Counted from the first letter of the stretch, positions 16,761-26,516 are shown. The stretch: DNA of 64,000 bases from Gemmobacter denitrificans (GCF_036964905.1 NZ_JBALHR010000003.1:1-64000), one strand, 5' to 3'. Notes: generated by a model not told the origin, from the sequence alone. Made by a program: numbers and translations.

Positions 16761-18683
16761 CTAGAACTCCGCCCAAGCCTCGCCTCCCACCACCCGAGCA
16801 GGCACAGGTTTGGCAGTGCGTCGCGGCTCTGGCATGGCTTGCGGCTGTGACGGCAGGTTTTTTGTCACCGGGTTTGCCCGCGAAGCATCGGTACGGAACC
16901 GACTGAGGACTTGCAGCAGGGCTTCCGCCCTTTGGCGCAGAGCCACACCCGCCGCAGCGGATTCTTCTGCGACAGCCGCATTCTGTTGTGACACCTGATC
17001 CAGCTGTGCCACCCCATGGTTGATTTCTTCCAAGGCGGAAGACTGATGTTGCGACGTCGCCGCGATCTCGGTCATCAGTGTTTGCGCTTCGCTGACACAA
17101 CCCAGGATACTGTCCAACTGTTCTCCGGTGCGTGCGACCAGGGTGCTGCCCTTGTCCACTTGTCCCCGACTGTCGGAGATCAGTTGAGCAATCTCCTGTG
17201 CGGAATCGGAGGCTTTCAGGGCAAGGTTTCGCACCTCCGAGGCGACGACGGCAAATCCCTTGCCCGCATCGCCGGCACGGGCCGCCTCGATCCCGGCATT
17301 CAGCGCAAGCAGGTTGGTCTGGAAGGCGATATCCTCAATGGCACCGATGATCCGCGTCATCTGCTGGGCACTTGATTCAATGGCGGCCATGGCATCGATA
17401 GCTTCGCGCACGACACCGGCCCCGGCTTCGGCGCGTTGGCGGCTTTGCGTGCCCGCCGTCTCGGCCTGCGCAACCCGGATGCTGGCCGAACTGACGTTCT
17501 CGGCCAGGCCGCTCAGGGCCGCCGATGTCTGTTCCAGCGTTGCGGCCTGCGTTTCAGTCCGTTTTGCCAGAGCATCCGAGGCACTGTCGATTTCGGCCGC
17601 GCTGCCAAAGACGGATTGCGCAACCTCATGGGCGTCCTGAATGACCGCATTCAAGGCATCGATCACGGAATTATAGCTCGCCCGCAATTGTTCATATTCG
17701 GCAGGGAAGGGATCAGTGGCGGGACTTTCGATCTTCCGTGTCAGATCGCCGGTTTCAAGCCGTTGCAGACCATCAGAAATATCCCGAACCACCCTTGCCT
17801 GGGTGCGGGCCGTGCTTTCGGCTTGCTCCATCGCCATCTGTTGTGATGCTAGCTGTGCCTCGCGCGCGGCTTTTGCATCGGACAAGGCTAGCCGGAACGC
17901 ATCGAGATTGCGGGCCATGTCACCGATTGCATCGGGCGTATCCTGATGCGGAATTTCGGTTTCATAATCTTCGGCTGCAACGCGCTTCATGGCGGTGTTG
18001 ATCTGCCCAATCGGACGCAGAGCCAGCGACATCAGGACAAGACCCGAGATAACCGCAAGGGCAATCGCGAAGCCAGCGGCCAGAACAGCTTTCTTGATCG
18101 TCTGGTCAATAACGGCAGTGAGTTCGGATTCGGCAATTCCAGCCTCCAGCGCGCCGGTGATCTCGCCTGCTTTGTTCCGGATCGGAAAATGCTGTGCCTT
18201 GACCGGCGTTCCGAGGATTGACACGGTGCCGAGGTGCTGTTCCCCCCGCAATAGGGCGGCATGGCTGTCACTGTCTGGTTCCAGTCCGGTTCCGGTGGCA
18301 TACGCCCCGGTCAAATCCCGGAAGGTGGTTGAAACGCGGATGAATCGGCCCGACGCCTTGTCGTATCGCAGGATTGAACCGATACCATCGGTCTGCATGA
18401 CCGACCCCTCGGCTGTCTTGTTATCGGCAAAATCCGGAACCTGTTCCCATTCCGCCGAAACCAGAAGACCCTTTTCGTCGGTGGTGTAGGTAAACCCGGC
18501 TTCGCGCGTATTGTTCTGCTGATCAAAGGCGAGCACGCGCAACACCACGCTTTGCGCGTGTTCGATCCGGGCAACAAGCGCATCTCGTTGCAGGGAGATG
18601 AGCAATGCCGAAAGGCTGACTGCCAGAGAGACAAGTATCGCGACAATCAGCGAGAGGACCTTGGTTTTGAGGGACAGTTTCAT
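16761..18683 (-). CDS. Methyl-accepting chemotaxis protein
   Basis: A 640-residue transmembrane chemoreceptor. Helices lie near residues 10-32 and 195-220, with a periplasmic single-Cache-like sensor of about 160 residues between them, then HAMP and the cytoplasmic signalling domain whose hairpin tip reads IAFQTNLLALNAGIEAARAG. The last residues, AWAEF, fit the xWxxF pentapeptide that docks the CheR methyltransferase. The start follows from MKLSLKTKVLSLIVAI. It stands alone; no che genes are in the window. The ligand is unknown. Confidence 0.93.
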   Translation of the reverse strand: MKLSLKTKVLSLIVAILVSLAVSLSALLISLQRDALVARIEHAQSVVLRVLAFDQQNNTREAGFTYTTDEKGLLVSAEWEQVPDFADNKTAEGSVMQTDGIGSILRYDKASGRFIRVSTTFRDLTGAYATGTGLEPDSDSHAALLRGEQHLGTVSILGTPVKAQHFPIRNKAGEITGALEAGIAESELTAVIDQTIKKAVLAAGFAIALAVISGLVLMSLALRPIGQINTAMKRVAAEDYETEIPHQDTPDAIGDMARNLDAFRLALSDAKAAREAQLASQQMAMEQAESTARTQARVVRDISDGLQRLETGDLTRKIESPATDPFPAEYEQLRASYNSVIDALNAVIQDAHEVAQSVFGSAAEIDSASDALAKRTETQAATLEQTSAALSGLAENVSSASIRVAQAETAGTQSRQRAEAGAGVVREAIDAMAAIESSAQQMTRIIGAIEDIAFQTNLLALNAGIEAARAGDAGKGFAVVASEVRNLALKASDSAQEIAQLISDSRGQVDKGSTLVARTGEQLDSILGCVSEAQTLMTEIAATSQHQSSALEEINHGVAQLDQVSQQNAAVAEESAAAGVALRQRAEALLQVLSRFRTDASRANPVTKNLPSQPQAMPEPRRTAKPVPARVVGGEAWAEF

Positions 18684-19043
18684 GACTGCTTTATCCCGAA
18701 CAACAGCGCGTCTGGTTTGCGTGGTTTTGTGGCAGTTCCAGACTGTGGGGGACAGGCGTTAAGAAATGCCGAATCACTCACTGTGGCTGATCAGGCCCGT
18801 CAAGCCAGGCCGGAGCCATGAAAAAGCTTTGCTGCATCAACTTATGCGTGCAAATGGCCCGACCCGGTGGTTTATGGATGGGCACTGGATCTGGCATGTC
18901 TGGTATGGGACACGTTAAGGATATCATTGGCTTGGCCAGAAATGCCCAAATTGGCCCAGATCAGCCCAAAGCTGATTGATGCAAGGGCTGGCCAGCAGGC
19001 CCGGACATGCCAGTCGGGCCTGCAAGGCTCTGCCAGCTGGGTT
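18684..19043. other. Intergenic region, 360 bases, no gene seen
   Basis: This lies upstream of the chemoreceptor and downstream of the mannitol dehydrogenase gene. The part next to the chemoreceptor should hold its promoter. The other end has a strong GC hairpin (18995-19023) after the polyol operon. No protein or RNA gene was recognised. Confidence 0.5.
18995..19023 (-). terminator. Hairpin after the polyol operon
   Basis: GCAGGCCCG and CGGGCCTGC form a perfect 9-bp stem with an 11-base loop, 20 bases past the mtlK stop on the minus strand. No T-run follows, so it may be a processing or stability hairpin rather than an intrinsic terminator. Confidence 0.4.
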
Positions 19044-20516
19044 CTAAGCCACAGACGAAAGATAGTCGGCAATGGCTGCCCGGGAACCGCGGTTCCAGAC
19101 ATCCTGCAGCGCATTGGCAAAGGGGGTTGCAAAACGCGAATCCCGGGCCAGATCGCCATAGGCTTCATTCCCGTCAAGCCAGGCCTGCGGGGTCTGCCTG
19201 GCGACTCCGGCGCGATGTGTCAGGCTGTCCCAGGCAGGATCGTTGGGCGCAATGGCAAGGCCGGTCTCGGTCGTACCAGCACAATAGCGGCACCAGAGCG
19301 CCGAAAGCAGGATCAGCCCCCGGGCATCGCCGCCCGCCGCGAGATTGTCGCGCAGGCTGGGCACGATGAACTTGGGCTGCCGGTTGGATCCATCCAGACA
19401 CAGGCGGCGCACGGTATCCGCAATCATCGGATTGGAGAACCGGTCGATGATCAGCGCCTTGTAGTCGGGCAGGCGGGTGCCCGGCACCGGTGGTACGAAG
19501 GGCAGCACTTCCCGCGTCAGGACGGTATCCAGAAAGGCGCGGATCTGCGGATCGGCCATTGCCTCATGGACATATTCGATATCGGCCAGCCCGCCCGGAT
19601 AGGCGATGATGGCATGCCCCCCGTTCAGGATACGGATCTTCATGGTTTCGAAGGCATCCACGCGATCGGTGAAAACCACGCCAACCTCTTCCAATGGCGG
19701 GCGGCCTGCCGGAAACCTGTCTTCCAGCACCCATTGCCGGAAAGGTTCGCAGGTGACCGGGGCTGCATCGTCAAGGCCAAGATCGCGGGCCATGGCCTGT
19801 TCACGCGGGCCCGTGGCTGGGGTGATGCGATCCACCATCGAATTGGGAAAGGCGACCTGGGCGGCAATCCAATCGGCCAGTTCCGGATCGGAAAGCCGGG
19901 CCACGCCAACCACGGCGGCCGCCGTCACCTGGCCATTATGCGGAAGATTGTCGCAGCACATCACGGTGAAGGGCGCGATCCCGGCGCTGCGGCGCAGGCG
20001 CAGGGCGGCGGCAATGGCCCCAAAGGCAGTGCGGGGCGTTTCGGGATTCAGCCCGTCATGCCGGATGTCGGGATGGGCGGGGTTGAATGCCCCGGTCGCC
20101 GGATCGATGTAATAGCCGCCTTCCGTGACCGTCAACGAAACGATGCGGATGTCGGGCCGGGACATGGCTGCGATCAGCGGGCCATTGTCATCACAGACCG
20201 GCAGAAAATCCGTCATCGCCCCGATCACGCGGGCCGCCCGGCTTTCAGGGGCCAATTCGATCACGCTATACAGGTAATCCTGCGCGGCCAGAGCGTCGCG
20301 CATGCGGGCATCGCCCGCGCGGACGCCAGCGCCGATGATGGCCCAATCCTGCGCCAACCCGCGGGCAAAAAGATCATCCAGATAGACGGCCATATGGGCG
20401 CGGTGGAAATTGCCGCAGCCGATATGAACGATCCCCGGCTTCAACTGCTTGCGGTCATAGGCTGGTGTTACAACCGCCGCTGGCAGTTGTGAAAGTGTGG
20501 CGTTTGACAGGGTCAT
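19044..20516 (-). CDS. mtlK: Mannitol 2-dehydrogenase (polyol dehydrogenase)
   Basis: A 490-residue NAD-dependent long-chain dehydrogenase that oxidises D-mannitol to fructose (and often D-arabitol). The N-terminal nucleotide fold shows GIVHIGCGNFHRAHMA. The C-terminal domain holds KFIVPSLRDNLAAGGDARGL and NGGHAIIAYPGGLA. The start at 20516 lies one base after the smoS stop, so it is the last gene of the polyol operon. Order and length fit mtlK of the Rhodobacter polyol operon. No fructokinase or xylulokinase gene follows in this window. Confidence 0.9.
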   Translation of the reverse strand: MTLSNATLSQLPAAVVTPAYDRKQLKPGIVHIGCGNFHRAHMAVYLDDLFARGLAQDWAIIGAGVRAGDARMRDALAAQDYLYSVIELAPESRAARVIGAMTDFLPVCDDNGPLIAAMSRPDIRIVSLTVTEGGYYIDPATGAFNPAHPDIRHDGLNPETPRTAFGAIAAALRLRRSAGIAPFTVMCCDNLPHNGQVTAAAVVGVARLSDPELADWIAAQVAFPNSMVDRITPATGPREQAMARDLGLDDAAPVTCEPFRQWVLEDRFPAGRPPLEEVGVVFTDRVDAFETMKIRILNGGHAIIAYPGGLADIEYVHEAMADPQIRAFLDTVLTREVLPFVPPVPGTRLPDYKALIIDRFSNPMIADTVRRLCLDGSNRQPKFIVPSLRDNLAAGGDARGLILLSALWCRYCAGTTETGLAIAPNDPAWDSLTHRAGVARQTPQAWLDGNEAYGDLARDSRFATPFANALQDVWNRGSRAAIADYLSSVA

Positions 20517-20517
20517 T

Positions 20518-21285
20518 TCAGGCCATCCAGTTTCCGCCATCAACGCCAAAACACTGCGCGACGACATAGTCCGAGTCAGGGCTGGCAAGAAAGATTGCCA
20601 TGCCGGTCAGGTCAGCCGCGGTTCCCATGCGGCCATAGGGCACCGCAGCGCCGACGATCCGTTTCTTTTCGCCGGGCTGGCGGCCTTCATGGCGGGCGAA
20701 CAGGGCATCGACGTGATCCCAGTGTTCGCCCTCTACCACGCCGGGTGCGATCGCGTTGACGTTGATGCCGTGCTTGATGAGATCCAGGCCCGCCGATTGC
20801 GTGAGCGAGATCACTGCCGCCTTGGTTGCGCAATAGACGCCGACCAGCGCCTCGCCGCGCCGACCTGCCTGGCTGGCCATGTTGATGATCTTGCCGCCGC
20901 GCCCCTGGGAGATCATCTGGCGGGCCGCAGCCTGCAACACGAACAAGGTGCCTGCCACGTTGATCGAAAACAGCCGGTCATGGCTTTCGCGGGTGATTTC
21001 GACAATCGGCGCCATGTCGAACAACGCCGCGTTGTTCACCAGAATGTCGATCCCGCCGCGTGCCGCCATCGCGGCAAAGGCGTGGTCGATGCTGTCTTGA
21101 CGGCTGACATCCAGATGCAGCGCAAAGGCATCAGGGCCGATCTCTGCCGCAGCCTTTTCGGCGGCTTCAAGGTTGATGTCGGCAATCGCCACTGTGGCAC
21201 CTTCGGCCACATAGGCCGCAGCAAAGGCCTTGCCGATGCCACGGGCTGCGCCCGTGATCAGGGCAATTTTTCCCCGAAGTTTCAT
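20518..21285 (-). CDS. smoS: Sorbitol dehydrogenase, short-chain family
   Basis: A 255-residue short-chain dehydrogenase converting sorbitol (D-glucitol) to fructose, also acting on galactitol or L-iditol in relatives. It has the Rossmann motif TGAARGIG, NNAALFDMAPI, the catalytic YCATK and a C-terminal VDGGNWM. The sequence follows the Rhodobacter sphaeroides sorbitol dehydrogenase that I recall, nearly segment by segment (AGRRGEALVGVYCATKAAVI). Its start overlaps the ABC ATPase stop and mtlK begins one base after its stop. Confidence 0.94.
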   Translation of the reverse strand: MKLRGKIALITGAARGIGKAFAAAYVAEGATVAIADINLEAAEKAAAEIGPDAFALHLDVSRQDSIDHAFAAMAARGGIDILVNNAALFDMAPIVEITRESHDRLFSINVAGTLFVLQAAARQMISQGRGGKIINMASQAGRRGEALVGVYCATKAAVISLTQSAGLDLIKHGINVNAIAPGVVEGEHWDHVDALFARHEGRQPGEKKRIVGAAVPYGRMGTAADLTGMAIFLASPDSDYVVAQCFGVDGGNWMA

Positions 21286-22277
21286 GCCAATGCCTTTCCA
21301 TCCTGGTCAAAGCGGTGAATCCGCGCCGGATCGGGGTTCAGACGGATCCGGTCACCGTGATGCACGCCAAGTTCGCCGGGGCCACGAACGTTGATGATGC
21401 CCAGACCCGGCACATCCACCTTGATGAAGCTGTCAGAGCCCAGATGTTCCGACAGGCCCACCACGCCCTCCCAGGGGCCATCGCCAACGGTGATATGTTC
21501 CGGCCGGATACCGATGGTATGGGCGTTGTGTCTGGCCGCTTCGGCCCCGGAGACGAAGTTCATCTTCGGGCTGCCGATGAACCCGGCGACAAAGATGTTG
21601 CACGGCTGGTGATACAGCGTCAGCGGGCTGCCCACCTGTTCGATGCGGCCCGCGTTCAGCACCACGATCTTGTCGGCCATGGTCATCGCTTCGACCTGAT
21701 CATGGGTGACATAGATCATAGTTGTTTTCAGGCTTTGGTGCAGCTCGCTGATTTCCTGCCGCATGCCCACGCGCAACGCTGCATCAAGGTTCGACAGCGG
21801 CTCGTCGAACAGGAAGGCCGCCGGTTCGCGCACGATGGCGCGGCCAATGGCCACCCGCTGCCGCTGGCCACCCGAAAGCTGGCCGGGGCGGCGATCCAGA
21901 TAGCTGCCAAGGTTCAGCACCGCCGCCGCGCGTTCCACCCGGCGTTCCTGTTCGGCCTGATCCATCCCGGCCATCTTCAGCGGGAAGGCGATGTTCTTGC
22001 GCACGGTCATATGCGGGTACAGCGCATAGGACTGGAAGACCATGGCCAGCCCGCGTTTGGCAGGAGGCAGGTGGGTGGCATCCTTGCCATCGATCTCGAT
22101 CACGCCGGCGCTGGTATCTTCCAGCCCCGCGATCAGGCGCAGCAACGTGGATTTGCCACAGCCCGACGGGCCCACGAACACGACGAATTCGCCATCTTCG
22201 ATATCAAGGTCGATGCCGGGAATGACATGCACGTCTCCGAATGACTTGCGGACCTGACGAAGTTGAATCTTTCCCAT
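21282..22277 (-). CDS. smoK: Polyol ABC transporter ATP-binding protein
   Basis: A 331-residue ATPase of the MalK/UgpC type. Walker A is GPSGCGKST, the signature is LSGGQRQRV, Walker B is AFLFDEPLSNLD, and the H-loop is IYVTHDQ. A C-terminal TOBE-like regulatory domain follows from about residue 235. It energises the two permeases directly upstream in the operon and overlaps smoS by ATGA. Confidence 0.93.
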   Translation of the reverse strand: MGKIQLRQVRKSFGDVHVIPGIDLDIEDGEFVVFVGPSGCGKSTLLRLIAGLEDTSAGVIEIDGKDATHLPPAKRGLAMVFQSYALYPHMTVRKNIAFPLKMAGMDQAEQERRVERAAAVLNLGSYLDRRPGQLSGGQRQRVAIGRAIVREPAAFLFDEPLSNLDAALRVGMRQEISELHQSLKTTMIYVTHDQVEAMTMADKIVVLNAGRIEQVGSPLTLYHQPCNIFVAGFIGSPKMNFVSGAEAARHNAHTIGIRPEHITVGDGPWEGVVGLSEHLGSDSFIKVDVPGLGIINVRGPGELGVHHGDRIRLNPDPARIHRFDQDGKALA

Positions 22278-22284
22278 AGCTACC

Positions 22285-23115
22285 TCACTTCACCGCGCCA
22301 AAGGTCAGGCCGCGGACGAGTTGTTTCTGGCTGAACCAGCCAAGGATCAGGATCGGCATGATGGCCATGGCCGAAGCTGCCGAAAGTTTTGCGTAGAACA
22401 GGCCCTGCGGCGCCGAGAAGCTGGCGATGAAGGCCGAAAGCGGAGCCGCCTTGGTGGTGGTCAGCGTGATGGTCCAGAACGCCTCGTTCCAGGCCAGGAT
22501 GATGTTCAGCAGCATGGTCGATGCGATGCCGGGCACGGCCATCGGCGTCAGGACATGGATGATTTCATCCAGCAGCCCCGCGCCATCCATCCGGGCGGCT
22601 TCTAGGATCTCGCCGGGGATTTCCTTGAAATAGGTGTAGAGCATCCAGATGATGATCGGCAGGTTGATGAGCATCAGAACCAGAACCAGGCCGATCTTGG
22701 TATCGAACAAACCGGCGCGCTGCATGATGAGATAGAGCGGGATCAGCACGGCCACGGCGGGCATCATCTTGGTCGAGAGCATCCACATCAGCAGGTCCTT
22801 GGTCCGCTTGCCGGGGACAAAGGCCATGGCCCATGCGGCCGGAATTGCGATCACCAGCCCCAGCAGGGTGGACCCGACTGCGATGACGACCGAGTTCCAG
22901 AAGAACCGCGGATAGTCGGAACGGGACCAGACCTCGGCATAGTTTTCCAGCGTCCAGTCAGCGGTGAACAGTTGCGGCGGCACCGCGACGGCAGAGGTTT
23001 CCGTCTTGAACGATGTCAAGATCATCCACAGCACGGGAAAGAAGATCAGCAGGGCAACCGACCATGCGGCCAGGGTGGTCAGGGCCTTGCGGCGGGGCGA
23101 AATGGCGCGGGACAT
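22285..23115 (-). CDS. smoG: Polyol ABC transporter permease (second)
   Basis: A 276-residue inner-membrane permease with about six helices, starting MSRAISPRRKALTTLAAWSV. The EAA loop that contacts the ATPase reads EAARMDGAGLLDEIIHVLTP. It pairs with the permease encoded 11 bases upstream, and the ATPase gene follows 7 bases downstream. Carbohydrate uptake type 1 family. Confidence 0.92.
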   Translation of the reverse strand: MSRAISPRRKALTTLAAWSVALLIFFPVLWMILTSFKTETSAVAVPPQLFTADWTLENYAEVWSRSDYPRFFWNSVVIAVGSTLLGLVIAIPAAWAMAFVPGKRTKDLLMWMLSTKMMPAVAVLIPLYLIMQRAGLFDTKIGLVLVLMLINLPIIIWMLYTYFKEIPGEILEAARMDGAGLLDEIIHVLTPMAVPGIASTMLLNIILAWNEAFWTITLTTTKAAPLSAFIASFSAPQGLFYAKLSAASAMAIMPILILGWFSQKQLVRGLTFGAVK

Positions 23116-23126
23116 GGGCCTGTTCC

Positions 23127-23999
23127 TTATGCGTCAAGGTTCTTGCCGATGCTGCGCATCAGGAAGAAGGCGACGATATTGGCAAGGATCACGGCAATGA
23201 TCCCCCCGGCGGCGGCGCGGCCGATGTCTTTCGCGACGATGGCCTGCTTGAAGATCATGTAAGGCAATGTGGTCGAAGCCGACCCCGGCCCACCCTGTGT
23301 GGTGGTGTAGATTTCACCGAAGATGCCCAGCAGGAAGATGGTCTGGATCAGCACGACCACGGTGATCGACCGCGTCAGATGCGGCAGGATGATATAGCGG
23401 AACCGGGCAAGGGCCGAGGCCCCGTCCATCTCGGCGGCCTCCAGCTGTTCGGAGGACAGCGATTGCAGCGCGGTCAACAGGATCAGCGTCGAGAAGGGCA
23501 ACCATTCCCATGCCACGATCCCGATGACCGACGCCATCGGATAGTTTTCCAGAAACAGGATCGGTTGCGCCCCAAAGCCGGTGGCGATGGCGGCAAACAG
23601 CCCGTTTTGCGGATGCATGAACAGGTTTTCCCAGATCGAGGCGGCAACCGGGGGCATCACGAAGAAGGGGGCGATGACAAGGATGCGCAGCACGCCCTGG
23701 CCCTTGACCGGTTGATCGATCAGCAGGGCGATCAGCACGCCCAGAACGACCGTGATCACCAGGACCCCCAGCACCAGCACCAGCGTATTGACGATGGCCA
23801 GCCAGAATTCGGGCGCGTTCAGAAACCATGCGTAATTGGTGATGCCGTTGAAACCGGCACGCTCCGGCGTCAGCAGGCGGAAAAACCGGAAGGAATAGTA
23901 AAGCGTCAGGGCCAGCGGCACGATCATCCAGACAAACAGCAGGATGACCGAGGGCGCGACCATCACGCGCGCGGCAAGTCGGGTGGATTGGGTGGACAT
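23127..23999 (-). CDS. smoF: Polyol ABC transporter permease (first)
   Basis: A 290-residue permease of the MalF/UgpA type with about six membrane helices. The EAA loop reads EAAEMDGASALARFRYIILP. The start at 23999 (MSTQSTRLAARVMVAPSVIL) was chosen because the upstream extension lacks membrane character; a GGAGAG site precedes it. It follows the binding-protein gene by 141 bases in the same operon. Confidence 0.91.
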   Translation of the reverse strand: MSTQSTRLAARVMVAPSVILLFVWMIVPLALTLYYSFRFFRLLTPERAGFNGITNYAWFLNAPEFWLAIVNTLVLVLGVLVITVVLGVLIALLIDQPVKGQGVLRILVIAPFFVMPPVAASIWENLFMHPQNGLFAAIATGFGAQPILFLENYPMASVIGIVAWEWLPFSTLILLTALQSLSSEQLEAAEMDGASALARFRYIILPHLTRSITVVVLIQTIFLLGIFGEIYTTTQGGPGSASTTLPYMIFKQAIVAKDIGRAAAGGIIAVILANIVAFFLMRSIGKNLDA

Positions 24000-24140
24000 G
24001 GGGCAACTCTCCGGTGCGGGGCCAGCGGGCACCGTGGACGGGCGAATGGAATGCCGGATTTTTGAAGGCTGCCCCCTGCGGCGCAAGGGGCAGTTCGGGC
24101 CACGAGGGCCGGCCTGAAAGCCGGCCCCCTTTGGCCTGCG

Positions 24141-25454
24141 TTACTTCAGATAGCCGGCGGTGGTCATTTCTTCCACCGACAGGGCCTGCGCTTCGGCCAG
24201 CGCTTCATCCACCGACTTCTGCCCAGCCAGAGCGGCCGAGAAGATTTCGCCCACGCCGGTGGCCAGACCCGCGAATTCCGGGATGGCCACGAACTGCACG
24301 CCGACATAGGGCACCGGCTTGGTGGCCGGATTGGTCGGGTCTGCCGCGTTGATGCTGTCGATCGTCATCTTGGCGAAGGGCAGGGCCGCATATTCCGGGT
24401 TCGCATAGAGCGAGCTGCGGGTGCCCGGAGGTGCATTGCGCCAGCCTTCCTTGGAGGCCACGAGCGAGATGTAGTCCTTGTTGGTGGCCCAGTTCACGAA
24501 GGTCTTGGCTGCATCCTTGGCGTCAGACGAGGCCGGGATGGCCAGCGACCAGGCCCAGAGCCAGTTGGCGCGCTTGCCCAGACCGGCATCGGGGGCCAGT
24601 GCAAAGCCGACCTGTTCGGCAAACTCCGATTGCGCCGGATCGGTCAGCGAGCCTGCCGAAACCGTGGCATCCATCCGCATGGCGCATTTGCCCTGCAGTG
24701 ACAGCGTCAGGTTTTCGTTATAGCCGTTGTTCGATGCGCCGGGCGGGCCGTATTTGGTCAGCAGATCGACATAGTCGGTCAGCACGGCCTTCCATTCCGG
24801 CTGGTCGAACTGGGGGTTCCAGTTTTCATCGAACCAGCGTGCACCATAGCTGTTGGCCATGCTGCTCAGGAACGCCATGTTCTCGCCCCAACCGGCCTTG
24901 CCGCGCAGGCAGATGCCGTAGATGCCATTGGCGGTATCGGTCATGGCAGCGGCAGCGGCCTTGATCTCGTCCCAGGTGGGCGCGTCCGAAAGGGTGATGC
25001 CAGCCTTTTCCGCCAGATCCTTGCGATAGTTCACAAAGGACGATTCCCCATAGAAGGGCGAGGCAAAAAGCGTGCCGTCGAGGGTCAGGCCGCCACGGAT
25101 CGCGGGCAGCAGGTCATCCACGTCGTAATCGGCGGGCAGGTCGTTCAGACCTTCCAGCCAACCCTGTTTGGCCCAGATCGGCACTTCATAGGTGCCGATG
25201 GTGATCACGTCATACTGGCCACCGCCGGTGGCAATATCGGTGGTGACGTTCTGGCGCAGGATGTTCTCTTCCAGCGTGACCCACTCGACCTTGATGTCGG
25301 GGTGCTTGGCATAGAAGTCGTCCATCAGACCCTGCATGCGGATCATGTCGCCATTGTTCACGGTCGCCACGGTGATGGTGGTTTCGGCCATGGCTGCGGT
25401 GCCGAGCGCAGCAACAGCACAGGCGCCCATAAGCGCCCGGATCGTCAGTTTCAT
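24141..25454 (-). CDS. smoE: Polyol ABC transporter substrate-binding protein
   Basis: A 437-residue periplasmic binding protein of the extracellular family 1 type. The signal peptide ends near AAMAETTITVATV. The start at 25454 follows GGGAGGATAC. It carries the typical family hinge segments (WDEIKAAAAAMT, YGICLRGKAGWGEN). Gene order binding protein, two permeases, ATPase, sorbitol dehydrogenase, mannitol dehydrogenase matches the smoEFGK-smoS-mtlK polyol operon. Ligands are probably sorbitol and mannitol. Confidence 0.92.
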   Translation of the reverse strand: MKLTIRALMGACAVAALGTAAMAETTITVATVNNGDMIRMQGLMDDFYAKHPDIKVEWVTLEENILRQNVTTDIATGGGQYDVITIGTYEVPIWAKQGWLEGLNDLPADYDVDDLLPAIRGGLTLDGTLFASPFYGESSFVNYRKDLAEKAGITLSDAPTWDEIKAAAAAMTDTANGIYGICLRGKAGWGENMAFLSSMANSYGARWFDENWNPQFDQPEWKAVLTDYVDLLTKYGPPGASNNGYNENLTLSLQGKCAMRMDATVSAGSLTDPAQSEFAEQVGFALAPDAGLGKRANWLWAWSLAIPASSDAKDAAKTFVNWATNKDYISLVASKEGWRNAPPGTRSSLYANPEYAALPFAKMTIDSINAADPTNPATKPVPYVGVQFVAIPEFAGLATGVGEIFSAALAGQKSVDEALAEAQALSVEEMTTAGYLK

Positions 25455-25471
25455 CGTATCCTCCCTTGGCA

Positions 25472-25504
25472 TGAGCATATGCCCATCGCGTGAGTAATTA
25501 TTCA
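25472..25504. promoter_or_regulatory. Two tandem 14-bp palindromes before smoE
   Basis: TGAGCATATGCCCA (25472-25485) and TGAGTAATTATTCA (25491-25504) are each imperfect palindromes with one mismatched pair, and share the TGA...(T/C)CA frame. Their centres are 19 bp apart. They lie 18-50 bp upstream of the smoE start, in the gap after the SorC-type regulator gene, and are good candidates for its operators. Confidence 0.55.
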
Positions 25505-25574
25505 TGCGGCGACGCGCAAGGTCAACCGGGAAATTCCCAGCAAAGTCATGGGGGGCGCAGATAAAGTTCCGGTT

Positions 25575-26516
25575 TCAGGCCAGAAGGGCGGCGGCGGTGG
25601 GTTCGTCCGTCACCAACGAGTTGATGATTCGACCCTTCAACGCCGCACGGATCGCGGCGACCTTTGTCTGGCCTGCCGCAACACCAACCACGGGAACGCT
25701 GTGTCCGGGTTCGATCCTGACCCCGCCCACAAGGGCCGAAATCGGGGTTTCGATATAGCGACCTTCGGCCCCATAGACCCCGCCGACAATCTCGCCCACC
25801 GCGCCCTTGGCCTGCATGTCGGCCAACTGGCTGCGGGTTATGAACCCGTCCTTGAACAGGGGCGCGGTTTCATCCATCTGGCCGATCCCGACAAAATAGA
25901 CATCGGCCTTGCGCGCCAGATTGGCCACGGTTTGCACCGGGCGCAGGGCGTGGAACATTGCGCGTTCCTCGGGGGTTTCGGAAATCAGCGGCGCAGGCAT
26001 CGGATAATGCGGGGCATGCAGCCTGTCGGCCAGCAGCATGATCACGTCATAGAAGGATGCCGCCCCATCAGGGGCAATATTGCCGATCAACGACACGATC
26101 CGATGCCGGTCATTCCGTTGCGGCACGATTTCACCCACCATTGCACTGAGCGCGCGGCCGGTGCCTACCGCGATGGTCTGGGGTTCGGCCCGGGCCAGAA
26201 AGCTTTCCAGCAAGGTTGCTGCAGTTGCGGCGGTGGCTCGGGCCGGTTCAGCCCCGGCCCCCAAATCGGGTGCGACGCGGGCGCGCTGCAGCCCATAATG
26301 CCGTACCAACTGCGCCTCAAGCTCAAGGCAGCGGCCGATCTTGTGATCCAGCCGAACCCGGATCAGCCCTTCGGCCATCGCCTTGCTGACCAGTCTTTGT
26401 GCCCGCTGCCGGGACACGCCCAGTTCGGTTGCGATCTGGTCCTGCGTCATGCCGCCGACGTAATACAGCCATCCTGCCCGCGCGGCTGCGTCCAACAAGG
26501 AGTTTTCGGTTTCCAT
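25575..26516 (-). CDS. smoC: SorC/DeoR-type sugar-binding regulator (SmoC-like)
   Basis: A 313-residue regulator. The N-terminal helix-turn-helix (YVGGMTQDQIATELGVSRQR) is followed by a large sugar-phosphate-binding domain of the SorC family with VGTGRALSAMV and a C-terminal VVGVAAGQTKVAAIRAALKG. It lies on the same strand directly upstream of smoE with a 120-base gap holding two palindromes. Comparable regulators control polyol operons in Rhizobium and Rhodobacter. The symbol is by position and family. Confidence 0.85.
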   Translation of the reverse strand: METENSLLDAAARAGWLYYVGGMTQDQIATELGVSRQRAQRLVSKAMAEGLIRVRLDHKIGRCLELEAQLVRHYGLQRARVAPDLGAGAEPARATAATAATLLESFLARAEPQTIAVGTGRALSAMVGEIVPQRNDRHRIVSLIGNIAPDGAASFYDVIMLLADRLHAPHYPMPAPLISETPEERAMFHALRPVQTVANLARKADVYFVGIGQMDETAPLFKDGFITRSQLADMQAKGAVGEIVGGVYGAEGRYIETPISALVGGVRIEPGHSVPVVGVAAGQTKVAAIRAALKGRIINSLVTDEPTAAALLA

